Source of the DNA: Pseudomonas poae
GTDB lineage: Bacteria > Pseudomonadota > Gammaproteobacteria > Pseudomonadales > Pseudomonadaceae
DNA: 64,000 bases
Direction: 5' to 3'
Assembly (NCBI GenBank): GCA_028869255.1
Contig: CP110972.1
Location: forward strand, 3,167,001-3,231,000
The notes beneath the pieces were generated by a model, which searched no databases, was not told where the DNA came from, and saw only the letters and a list, made by a program, of their open reading frames with translations. Both the position numbers and the translations under genes were made by a program. Each line of letters begins with the position of its first letter. Within the stretch, counting starts at the first letter, position 1. This document shows, one piece after another, positions 54,484 through 62,304 of the stretch.

Positions 54484-55259
54484 CCCCGTTCAAACTGGCG
54501 ATCAGCGCCGAGATGGTGTTTCTCGACCTGCCGTTTATCGAGCGCGTGAAACGCATCCATGCCCTGGGTTTCAGCGCTGAAATCTGGAACTGGACCCACA
54601 AGGACATCAACGCCCTGGCCGCCACCGGTGCCGACTTTACGTCGATGACCGGCTATATCAGCGGCACCCTCACCGACCCCGACGGCATCCGTCAACTGCT
54701 CGACAGCGCCCGCGAATCCATAGGGCTCGCCGAACGCCTGAACTGCCCCAGCCTCAACCTGCACGGCACCGGCCTGGGCGACAGCGGCCTGCCGGTGCAG
54801 CCCGTGAGCCAGACCACCGGCCGCATGTGGCTGAGCGCCTGCAAGACCCTGGAAAAAATCGCGCGCCTGGGCGAAGACGCCGGCCGCGTGTTCCTGCTGG
54901 AAAACCTCAACACCGAAGTCGACCACCCCGGCACCCCGTTCGCCCGCGCCGACGACACCCTGGCGCTGATCGAAGCCGTGGGCAGCCCGCACCTGAAGAT
55001 GAACCTGGACCTGTACCACGCGCAGATCGGCGAAGGAAACCTGATCGAATTGATCCAGCGCGCCGGCAGCGCCATCGGTGAGATCCAGGTGGCCGACGTG
55101 CCCGGGCGCAAGGAACCCGGCACCGGGGAAATCCACTACCCGGCCATTGCCAGAGCCCTGCACGCCATGGGCTACAACGGCGTGGTCGGCCTCGAAGGCT
55201 GGGCCAGCGGCGACAGCGAGCTGGCCCTGGAGCGTTTCCGCCAAGCATTTACCCTATAA
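54480..55259 (+). CDS. Hydroxypyruvate-isomerase-like (Hyi/OtnI) TIM-barrel isomerase
   Basis: The 259-residue protein has the Hyi-type pattern LLENLNTEVDHPGTPF (catalytic Glu), HLKMNLDLYHAQIGEGNL (Asp/His metal ligands), GEIQVADVPGRKEPGTGEI and VGLEGWASG with a second Glu. Hyi/OtnI and MocC/IolE-type proteins share this fold, so the substrate may be a keto-inositol or hydroxypyruvate-like sugar acid. The ATG at 54480 overlaps the dehydrogenase stop (ATGA). Confidence 0.88.
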   Translation: MTPFKLAISAEMVFLDLPFIERVKRIHALGFSAEIWNWTHKDINALAATGADFTSMTGYISGTLTDPDGIRQLLDSARESIGLAERLNCPSLNLHGTGLGDSGLPVQPVSQTTGRMWLSACKTLEKIARLGEDAGRVFLLENLNTEVDHPGTPFARADDTLALIEAVGSPHLKMNLDLYHAQIGEGNLIELIQRAGSAIGEIQVADVPGRKEPGTGEIHYPAIARALHAMGYNGVVGLEGWASGDSELALERFRQAFTL

Positions 55260-55278
55260 CAATAAAAGGAACAGCCTC

Positions 55279-56205
55279 ATGCATCGTCATTCATTGATCG
55301 CCGCCGTATTTTTACTGCTGTTCAGCCAATGGAGCTGCGCCGCGTATCGCATCGGCGTGAGCATTGCGCGGGTCGACGATAATTTCATGACCTACGTGCG
55401 CACCGGCCTGGAGGCCGCCGCCAAGCAACAGGACGTGCAGATCCAATTCGAGGACGCCCAGGGTGATGTGGTGCGCCAGCTCAACCAGGTCGAAGGTTTT
55501 CTCAATCAGAAAGTCGACGCCGTGATTGTGCTGCCGGTGGACACCGCCGCCACCGCCAACATGACCCGCGCCGCCGTCGCGGCCAGGACGCCGCTGGTGT
55601 ACGTCAACCGCCACCCGAATGAGCGCACGCTGCCAAAAGGCGTGGTTACGGTGGCCTCCAACGACATCGAAGCCGGTCAATTGCAGATGCGCTACCTGGC
55701 GGAAAAACTCGGCGGTAAGGGCAATGTGGCGATCATCATGGGCGACCTCGCGCAGAACGCCACGCATGACCGCACCGAGGGCGCCAAGCAGGTGCTCAAG
55801 GACTTTCCCGGGATCAAGGTCGTGGAGCAGCAAAGTGCCGAATGGCAGCGGAGCAAGGGTATGGACCTGACCAGCAACTGGCTGCTGGCGGGCACGCAGT
55901 TTGATGCGATTGTGGCCAATAACGATGAAATGGCGATTGGTGCGGCCATGGCGTTGCAGCAGGCGGGCAAGGCCAAGGGTGAGATTGCAATTGTCGGGAT
56001 TGATGGGTTGCCTGATGGTTTGGCGGCGATCAAGCGCGGGATGCTGACGGCCTCGGTGTTTCAGGACCCGAAGGCGCAGGCGACGCAGGCGGTGCAGGCG
56101 GCGGTCAAGATGATCAAGGGGGAGCCGATTGAAGCGCAGGTTTGGGTGCCGTTTGAGTTGATCAGGCCGGAGCAGGTGGGGGGGTTTGAGCAGCGGTATA
56201 GGTGA
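55279..56205 (+). CDS. mocB: Periplasmic sugar-binding protein of an ABC transporter (MocB/rhizopine or inositol type)
   Basis: The 308-residue protein has a signal peptide (about 1-22, LIAAVFLLLFSQWSCAA) and a Peripla_BP_4 fold with MocB/InoE-type segments: SIARVDDNFMTYVRTGLEAA, VDAVIVLPVDTAATANMTR, VYVNRHPNE, VANNDEMAIGAAMAL and VGIDGLPDGLAAIKRGML. It binds an inositol-like ligand. No ATPase or permease gene follows; palindromic element D starts 11 bp after the stop, so the rest of the transporter is elsewhere or lost. Confidence 0.87.
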   Translation: MHRHSLIAAVFLLLFSQWSCAAYRIGVSIARVDDNFMTYVRTGLEAAAKQQDVQIQFEDAQGDVVRQLNQVEGFLNQKVDAVIVLPVDTAATANMTRAAVAARTPLVYVNRHPNERTLPKGVVTVASNDIEAGQLQMRYLAEKLGGKGNVAIIMGDLAQNATHDRTEGAKQVLKDFPGIKVVEQQSAEWQRSKGMDLTSNWLLAGTQFDAIVANNDEMAIGAAMALQQAGKAKGEIAIVGIDGLPDGLAAIKRGMLTASVFQDPKAQATQAVQAAVKMIKGEPIEAQVWVPFELIRPEQVGGFEQRYR

Positions 56206-56216
56206 GGGGTTGGGGG

Positions 56217-57060
56217 CATATCCGTTTTTTTTGTAACGGCGGGTATTGGTTCCGCCCTTACGGCGGGTCACTTTTGAAAAGAGCCCAAAAGTAACCAAAA
56301 GGCTCTTGCCCCACCACTCGGCACCTCGCCTCCGGCTCGGTGTGCCCGCACGCAGACTTGAATCCGTGGGCCGCCGCGATGGGCCATCCTTGGCCCAACG
56401 CGGCTAACCCGGCGTCCTGCCGGGTTACCCACGGATTCAAGCCCGCGTGCGGCCAGCGTGGTTAATGGGGCGCCCAGGATCAAGATCAAAATCAAAAGCA
56501 GAGCACGGCGGCCTAGTAGCCGACCTGAGTGGTGTAGATCAAGAGCGGGATCCCAGTGGATTGGCTTTTCTGTGGGAGCTGGCTTGTCGGGTCGCCGCAT
56601 CGCTGCGATGCAGACACCTAGGTGTATCAGGCACACCGAGTTGATGCTTTCGCAGGCAAGCCAGCTCCCACATTTGAACCGAGGAAGGCTTCAATGCTCA
56701 GGTCGGCTGTCAGGCCGCCTCGCTTTGCTGTGTTTTTGCCGTGGCCCTTACATCCTTACCGCTGACGAAGTCAGCGATCTTTTGATCTGCGCTTTTGATC
56801 TCAGGCGCCCCGTCAATCACGATGGCCGAACGCAGGCTTGAATCCGTGGGCAACCCGGCAGGACGCCGGGTTAGCCGCGCTGGGCCATGGATGGCCCATC
56901 GCGGCGGCCCACGGATTCAAGCCTGCGTTCGGGCACACCGAGCCAGAGCGAGGTGCCGAGTGATGGGGCGAAGACCTTTTGGTTACTTTTGGGTCTTTCC
57001 AAAAGTGACCCGCTGTAAGAGCGGAACCATAAGCGGCCGTTACCGCAGCAACGGATATAC
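56217..57060. repeat. Large palindromic intergenic element, copy D, between mocB and GST 3' ends
   Basis: Terminal CATATCCGTTTTTTTTGTAA / CAACGGATATAC, TTCCGCCCTTACGGCGGGTCA-type arms, a left cloverleaf (about 56345-56452) and a right one (about 56826-56932), both with the TTGAATCCGTGGG outer stem. The CGCTGACGAAGTCAGCG hairpin module (about 56760) is beside the right arm and inverted relative to copies A-C. Both flanking genes end within 30 bp of it. Confidence 0.85.
56572..56671. repeat. REP doublet nested in element D
   Basis: Inverted GTGGGAGCTGGCTTGTCGG and GCAGGCAAGCCAGCTCCCAC cores lie across about 60 bp. The two arms come from slightly different REP variants. Confidence 0.82.
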
Positions 57061-57086
57061 CCCCACCCCCCAACCCCACCACACTG

Positions 57087-57921
57087 TCAATCCAAATCCC
57101 CAGCATCATGCCGCTCAGCCAACTGCTCCCCAACCTCCCCAGAAACCCGATTCACCCGCCGCCCCCGCTGCACCGCCGGCCGCGCTTCAATCACCTCCGC
57201 CCAACGCAGCACATGCTTATACTCATGCACCGACAAAAACTGCGCCGAATCCCCATACAAACGGCCTTTGACCAACCCCCCATACCAAGGCCAAATCGCA
57301 ATATCGGCAATGGTGTACTCCCCCCGGCAATGTACTCACTCACCGCCAAACGCTGATCAAGCACATCCAACTGACGCTTGGTTTCCATCGCAAACCGATT
57401 AATCGCGTACTCCATCTTGCTCGGCGCATACGCATAAAAATGCCCGAACCCACCCCCAGGTACGGCGCACTGCCCATCTGCCAAAACAACCACGACAAGC
57501 ACTCCGCACGCGCCGCAGGCTCAGTGGGGAAAAACGCCCCGAACTTCTGCGCCAGGTACTGCAAGATCGCACCCGACTCAAACACCCGAATCGGCGTAGC
57601 GCCACTGCGGTCCATCAGTGCAGGGATCTTGGAATTAGGGTTGACCGCAACAAACCCGCTGCCGAACTGGTCGCCATCGCCGATCTTGATCAACCAGGCA
57701 TCGTATTCCGCGCCGGTATGCCCCAACGCCAGCAGCTCTTCCAGCAGGATCGTGACCTTCTGCCCATTGGGCGTAGCCAGGGAATACAGCTGCAGCGGAT
57801 GCTTGCCGACCGGCAGTTCGTGATCATGGGTCGCACCGGCGATGGGCCGGTTGATGCTGGCGAAAGTGCCGCCACTTTCAGTGTCCCAGGTCCAGACTTT
57901 AGGGGGTACGTAGTCAGTCAT
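57087..57921 (-). pseudogene. YghU-like glutathione S-transferase; two one-base deletions in G runs
   Basis: The restored product is about 278 residues, a glutathione transferase / disulfide-bond oxidoreductase of the YghU (nu) class. The thioredoxin-fold domain has KHPLQLYSLATPNGQKV and NPNSKIPALMDRSG. Frame breaks lie in G5 at about 57452-57456 (one more G restores APYLGGGFGHFYAYAPSKM) and in G6 at about 57330-57335 (one more G restores AGGEYTIADIAIWPW, then GGLVKGRLYGD). The rest then reads to a stop at 57087. All conserved residues are present, so homopolymer miscalls are more likely than decay. Confidence 0.88.
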
Positions 57922-57965
57922 GCTTACTGCTCCATAGGCGCTTGCAATCAACGAAGCGCTCCAGA

Positions 57966-59168
57966 CTAAACCAAAGGTGTGTGCCGTGGCACCTGCACCC
58001 GCCAAGCGATCAACACTGCGGCCAGCACCATCAACACACCGGCGGCAACAAAAACACCGACAATCCCGCTGAGGCTGAACATCACTCCGCCACCCGCGGC
58101 GCCCGCCGCAATCGCCGATTGCACCGACGCCACCACCATGCCACCGGCGCTTTCCGCCTGGTCCGGCACAGCACGCGCCACCCAGTTTGACCACGCCACG
58201 GGTACGCCGCCAAACGCCATGCCCCACAGTGCCAAAAGCAATGCCTGACCCGGCAGCGAAGCCGGCAACAGCACCAGCGCGAGTGCCGCAACCCCCACCA
58301 GCGCCGGCATCAGCACCAAAGTGCCAAGCGGGTTGCGCACCAGCAGCCAGCCGGCCAGCAACGTGCCGGCAAAGTTCGCCGCGCCGAACCCCAGCAGCAT
58401 CAACGCCAAGCCTTGAGTGCCCACCCCGGTGGTGCTTTCCAGAAACGGTCGAATATAGGTGAACAGCGCAAAATGCCCGGTGTGCACCAGTACACAGCCG
58501 AACATGCCCATGGCAATGCCGGGGCGCAACAGCACATCAAGCACGGTGCGCAAGCGTGCGGCTCCGTGCGCAGGCAGGCGCGGCAGCGTGAACAGCTGGA
58601 AGACCAACGTCACCACGCCCACGGCGGCGGCCGCGACAAATGCGCTGCGCCAGCCATACAAACCGCCAAGGTAGCTGCCCAGCGGCACCGCGACGACGGT
58701 CCCCACGGCAATCCCGCTGAAAATGATCGACAACGCCCGTGGCAGCAGCGCCGGCGGCACCAGGCGCATCGCCACGGCCGCCGCCATGCTCCAGAAACCG
58801 CCGAGGGCGATGCCCAACAGGATGCGCATCAACAGCAACACGGTCAGGCTGGACGAGAACGCCACCAGCAGGTTGGACGCGATCATCAGCGTGGAAAACC
58901 CCAGCAGCACCACGCGTCGATCAATGCCCCGCGTCAGGCCTGGCACCAGTAACCCGGCGAATAACGCGACCACCGCCGTGACCGTCACCGCCTGCCCGGC
59001 CAACGCCTGCGAGACGCCAAGGTCCAGCGCCATCGGCGTCAACAGGCTGGCCGGCAGGTATTCCGCCGTCAGCAGGCCGAACACCCCCATCGCCAGGGAG
59101 AACACCGCCATCCAGGCGGGGCTGGTGGGCGCCACCCTGGCGTCGACAGGGGCTGCATAATCAGTCAT
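57966..59168 (-). CDS. MFS efflux transporter (NepI-like, DHA1 family)
   Basis: The 400-residue protein has 12 predicted TM helices. It carries EYLPASLLTPMALDLGVSQALAGQAVTVTA, the motif A region RGIDRRVV, and RILLGIALGGFWSMAAAVAMRLVPP, close to the NepI purine-ribonucleoside exporter pattern. I chose the ATG at 59168 because GAGGAT lies upstream. It diverges from an AraC-type regulator that probably controls it. Confidence 0.9.
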   Translation of the reverse strand: MTDYAAPVDARVAPTSPAWMAVFSLAMGVFGLLTAEYLPASLLTPMALDLGVSQALAGQAVTVTAVVALFAGLLVPGLTRGIDRRVVLLGFSTLMIASNLLVAFSSSLTVLLLMRILLGIALGGFWSMAAAVAMRLVPPALLPRALSIIFSGIAVGTVVAVPLGSYLGGLYGWRSAFVAAAAVGVVTLVFQLFTLPRLPAHGAARLRTVLDVLLRPGIAMGMFGCVLVHTGHFALFTYIRPFLESTTGVGTQGLALMLLGFGAANFAGTLLAGWLLVRNPLGTLVLMPALVGVAALALVLLPASLPGQALLLALWGMAFGGVPVAWSNWVARAVPDQAESAGGMVVASVQSAIAAGAAGGGVMFSLSGIVGVFVAAGVLMVLAAVLIAWRVQVPRHTPLV

Positions 59169-59229
59169 CACAAAACATCCTCAGGAAATGAGCGAGTCGC
59201 CAGTCTAGGTTCGCCCTCCAGGATGATCT

Positions 59230-60225
59230 ATGATGCAAACCCTTGAGTTTTTGATCGAAACCCCGAGCATGAGTGCATCTGACGCGTTTACCGTCTCCTC
59301 CGACCTGATCAATGAACTGCTGCAGGGCATGCGCTTGCGCGGTGTGCAGTACCGTCGCATCGAGGCCGGGCCGGTGTTTGGCGTCAGTTTTGAGGCCAAA
59401 CCGGGCCACGCCTACTTCCACTTCCTGGCGTCGGGTTGTGCCACGCTGCGACTGGACGACGGCAGCCTTTATGCGCTGTCGGCCGGCAACGCAGTATTCA
59501 TCTGCCACGGCGGCGCGCACGGGTTGTTGTCGAGCCCGGACGTGCCGGAACGGGATATCCGTAGCTTCGAGGCCACCACGCTGGGTGACGCGGTGTGTGC
59601 GGTAAAGGCCAGCGCCGAGGGTTCACCTGACACCTTGCTCTTCAGCGCTTGCATGGAATTTGAACTGGGCAGCATCCAGGGGCTCGGCCGCTTGATGCCG
59701 GCGATGATGCTGATTGATGCGCAGGGCCAGCGCTACCCAGGGTTGATGCCGATCCTGGCGACCATGGAGCGCGAAGTCTGCAGCGCCCGTATCGGCTACG
59801 CCGGTATCCTCGCGCGCCTGGCGGACGTGGTGGCGGCGATGATTGTGCGCGGCTGGGTCGAATGCGCCTGTGGCAATGCGTCGGGGCTGGTGGCCGCGCT
59901 GCGCGATCCACGCCTGGCCCGCGCCCTCCTCGCCTTGCACCAGCAACCGGGCCGTGACTGGAGCGTGGCCGAACTGGCGGCGCAGGGGCACACCTCGCGC
60001 TCGGTATTCGCCGACCGCTTCCAGGCCACCCTTGGCGTTCCGCCACTGCGTTATGCCACGGAACTGCGGATGCGCCTGGCCAGCCAGTGGCTGACCCTGG
60101 AGCGGCTGCCCATCGAAGAAGTCGCGCAGCGCCTGGGCTACACCTCACAAGCCGCCTTCAGCCGCGCCTTCAAGCGCATCACCGGGCAACCGCCAGGGGC
60201 GAGCCGGGCCAGGAGCCCGGCATGA
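59230..60225 (+). CDS. AraC-family regulator with N-terminal cupin_6 domain
   Basis: The 331-residue protein has a cupin-type sensor (about 30-200, GHAYFHFLASGCATLRLDDG, AGNAVFICHGGAHGLL) and a C-terminal AraC double HTH (WSVAELAAQGHTSRSVFADRFQATLGVPPLRYATELRMRLA). The group often controls divergent MFS or oxidoreductase genes, as here. The start at 59230 has AGGAT upstream; an ATG at 59269 is possible. Its stop overlaps the mug start (ATGA). Confidence 0.9.
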   Translation: MMQTLEFLIETPSMSASDAFTVSSDLINELLQGMRLRGVQYRRIEAGPVFGVSFEAKPGHAYFHFLASGCATLRLDDGSLYALSAGNAVFICHGGAHGLLSSPDVPERDIRSFEATTLGDAVCAVKASAEGSPDTLLFSACMEFELGSIQGLGRLMPAMMLIDAQGQRYPGLMPILATMEREVCSARIGYAGILARLADVVAAMIVRGWVECACGNASGLVAALRDPRLARALLALHQQPGRDWSVAELAAQGHTSRSVFADRFQATLGVPPLRYATELRMRLASQWLTLERLPIEEVAQRLGYTSQAAFSRAFKRITGQPPGASRARSPA

Positions 60226-60734
60226 GCGAGCGCCTGGAAGACATCCTCGCCGAGCACCTGAACGTGGTGTTCTGCGGGATCAACCCCGGCAAAGGCTCCG
60301 CCGCCCTCGGCCTGCACTTTGCCAACCGCAGCAACCGGTTCTGGCGCACCCTGCACCTGGCCGGCTTCACGCCCGATGAAATCCGCCCCGAAGCTGGCCG
60401 CACGCTGCTGCACTACCACTGCGGCCTGACCACCGTGGTGGAGCGCCCCACCGCCAGCGCCGGCGAGTTGGCGCGGCATGAGTTCACCGATGCGGCAGCG
60501 GCCTTCGAACAGAAAATCCGCCGCTATGCCCCGCGCTTTGTGGCGTTCCTGGGCAAACCCGGCTACAGCGCGTTGTCCGGCCAACGGCAGATTGCCTGGG
60601 GGCTGCAGCCGCAGTTACTGGGCGAGGCGTCGGTGTGGGTGCTGCCCAACCCCAGCGGGCGCAACCTGGCGTTCAGCCTGGAGCAACTGGTGCAGGCATA
60701 TCGGCAATTGCGTTTGGCGACTGAGTGCCCTTAA
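60222..60734 (+). CDS. mug: G/U mismatch-specific DNA glycosylase Mug
   Basis: The 170-residue enzyme removes uracil or thymine from G:U and G:T pairs and ethenocytosine lesions. The catalytic motif FCGINPG is near residue 18, followed by FANRSNRFWRTLHLAGF, and the second motif VLPNPSGRNLAF lies near the C-terminus. It is coupled to the AraC gene by an ATGA overlap, an unusual context for mug. Confidence 0.95.
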   Translation: MSERLEDILAEHLNVVFCGINPGKGSAALGLHFANRSNRFWRTLHLAGFTPDEIRPEAGRTLLHYHCGLTTVVERPTASAGELARHEFTDAAAAFEQKIRRYAPRFVAFLGKPGYSALSGQRQIAWGLQPQLLGEASVWVLPNPSGRNLAFSLEQLVQAYRQLRLATECP

Positions 60735-60770
60735 TCTCTTGGGCCAACCCCCGAGAGCAATGGAGGCTTC

Positions 60771-61367
60771 ATGAAACTGATCGGCATGCTGGATTCGCCC
60801 TACGTGCGCCGCGTGGCTATTTCCCTGGAGTTGTACGGGGTGGAGTTTGTGCATGAACCCTTGTCGGTGTTTCGCACCTTCAATGAATTTGCGCAGATCA
60901 ACCCGGTGGTCAAGGCCCCTACCCTGGTGCTGGACGATGGCACGGTGCTGATGGACTCCAGCTTGATCCTGGACTACCTCGAAGCCCTGGCCCCGGCCGA
61001 CAAAAAGCTGCTGCCCCAGCAACCCGCAGCGCTCGCCCAAGACCTGCAGCTGCTTGGACTGGCGTTGGCGGCCTGTGAGAAAAGCGTACAGATCGTGTAT
61101 GAACACAATCTGCGGCCGGCCGAAAAGCTGCATGAACCCTGGCTCGAGCGCGTGACAGGGCAATTGCTGGCGGCCTATTCGCTGCTGGACAAGCAACTGC
61201 CTGACAGTGAGGCGCTGACCCAGGCGTCGCTGACGGCGGCGGTGGCCTGGTCGTTCAGCCAGCTCACCGTGGCGTCGGTGGTGAAGGCGGATGCGTTTCC
61301 CAACCTGCAACGGCATGCTGAACGCCTGGAGCAGCATCCCGCCTTCAAGCGTTACCCCATCGAATAA
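60771..61367 (+). CDS. Glutathione S-transferase family protein
   Basis: The 198-residue protein has an N-terminal thioredoxin-fold domain (MKLIGMLDSPYVRRVAISLELYG with the active-site Ser, KAPTLVLDDGTVLMDSSLILDYLE with the cis-Pro-like and Ser67-type glutathione contacts) and a helical C-terminal domain. The substrate is unknown. GGAGG lies upstream of the ATG. It follows mug by 36 bp. Confidence 0.92.
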   Translation: MKLIGMLDSPYVRRVAISLELYGVEFVHEPLSVFRTFNEFAQINPVVKAPTLVLDDGTVLMDSSLILDYLEALAPADKKLLPQQPAALAQDLQLLGLALAACEKSVQIVYEHNLRPAEKLHEPWLERVTGQLLAAYSLLDKQLPDSEALTQASLTAAVAWSFSQLTVASVVKADAFPNLQRHAERLEQHPAFKRYPIE

Positions 61368-61398
61368 ACAACACTTATCAGATGGCTGGGGTTATGCC

Positions 61399-62166
61399 CT
61401 ACACCCAGCCACCGTCGACGATAAAGTTCTGCGCCGAGCACATCGCCGACGCATCCGAGGCCAGGAACAACGCCATATTGGCGATATGTTCCGGCAGCAC
61501 GCTGCCCGGCAGGCACTGGCTGCGGGCGATCAGGTCGCGGGCCGCATCATCGACCCACATCGCCAGCTGTTTTTCGGTCATGACCCAACCGGGCACCAGG
61601 GTGTTGACGCGGATGCGGCTCGGCCCCAGCTCCCGTGCCAGGGCGCGGGTCATGCCATGGGCCGCCGCCTTGCTGGCGGCGTACACCGGGTAGCCGGCCG
61701 AGGCCATCATCCAGCCGACCGAGCCGAGGTTGATAATCGCCCCGCCGCCCGCGCCCTTCATCATCGGCACCACAGCCTTGGCGGCAAAGAAGGCGTGCTT
61801 GAGGTTGACCGAAATCAGTTTGTCGAAGGTTTCCGAGTCGACTTCTTCCAGCGTGTGGCGCACGTCATTGGCCGCGTTGTTTACCAGCACCGTGATCGGC
61901 CCCAGCGAGTGTTCAAAGCGCCCGATCGCCGCCTTGTAGGCGATTTCATCGGTGATATCGCAATAGCCGAACTCGACGGTATGCCCCTGGGAACTCAACA
62001 GCGCCGCCAGGCGTTCGCCCTGGCTTTGGGCGCGGTCCACAAAGGCCACCTTGGCGCCCTGCGCAGCAAAGGCGCGCACCATGAATTCGCCGATTCCCGA
62101 AGCGCCTCCGGAAATCAGCACGGTCTTGCCCTTGAGGTCGGGATAAACAGCCGCTTGAGTGCTCAT
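61399..62166 (-). CDS. SDR-family dehydrogenase, probable aldose (L-arabinose/D-galactose) 1-dehydrogenase
   Basis: The 255-residue classical SDR has the cofactor motif LISGGASGIGEFMV, NNAAND, the catalytic YPVYAASKAA (Tyr-x3-Lys) preceded by the Ser in NLGSVGW, and the C-terminal QNFIVDGGW. The neighbouring periplasmic mutarotase and araH suggest oxidation of L-arabinose or D-galactose to a lactone. I chose the ATG at 62166. The 138-bp AT-rich gap to the divergent mutarotase must hold both promoters; I see only weak AATAGT/ACTATT half-sites there. Confidence 0.87.
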   Translation of the reverse strand: MSTQAAVYPDLKGKTVLISGGASGIGEFMVRAFAAQGAKVAFVDRAQSQGERLAALLSSQGHTVEFGYCDITDEIAYKAAIGRFEHSLGPITVLVNNAANDVRHTLEEVDSETFDKLISVNLKHAFFAAKAVVPMMKGAGGGAIINLGSVGWMMASAGYPVYAASKAAAHGMTRALARELGPSRIRVNTLVPGWVMTEKQLAMWVDDAARDLIARSQCLPGSVLPEHIANMALFLASDASAMCSAQNFIVDGGWV

Positions 62167-62304
62167 ATAACGCTTGCCTCGCTTAAATAGTCTTATTTTA
62201 TTTTGCAAATACGCGGTAAAAGGCTATAAATCTGCTGTCTTATCGACAAAATATCGCACATTAGTAGAACTATTCCACTCAAAACAACAAAAGGAAGTTC
62301 GACC

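Noticed and set aside
541..57060. CRISPR array or integrative element
   Set aside because: The repeats are large, few, inverted and irregularly spaced. No spacers, cas genes, integrase or att-type direct repeats were seen.
62167..62304. Strong operator in the SDR/mutarotase divergent gap
   Set aside because: Only weak AATAGT and ACTATT half-sites 65 bp apart were visible, too little to name a site.
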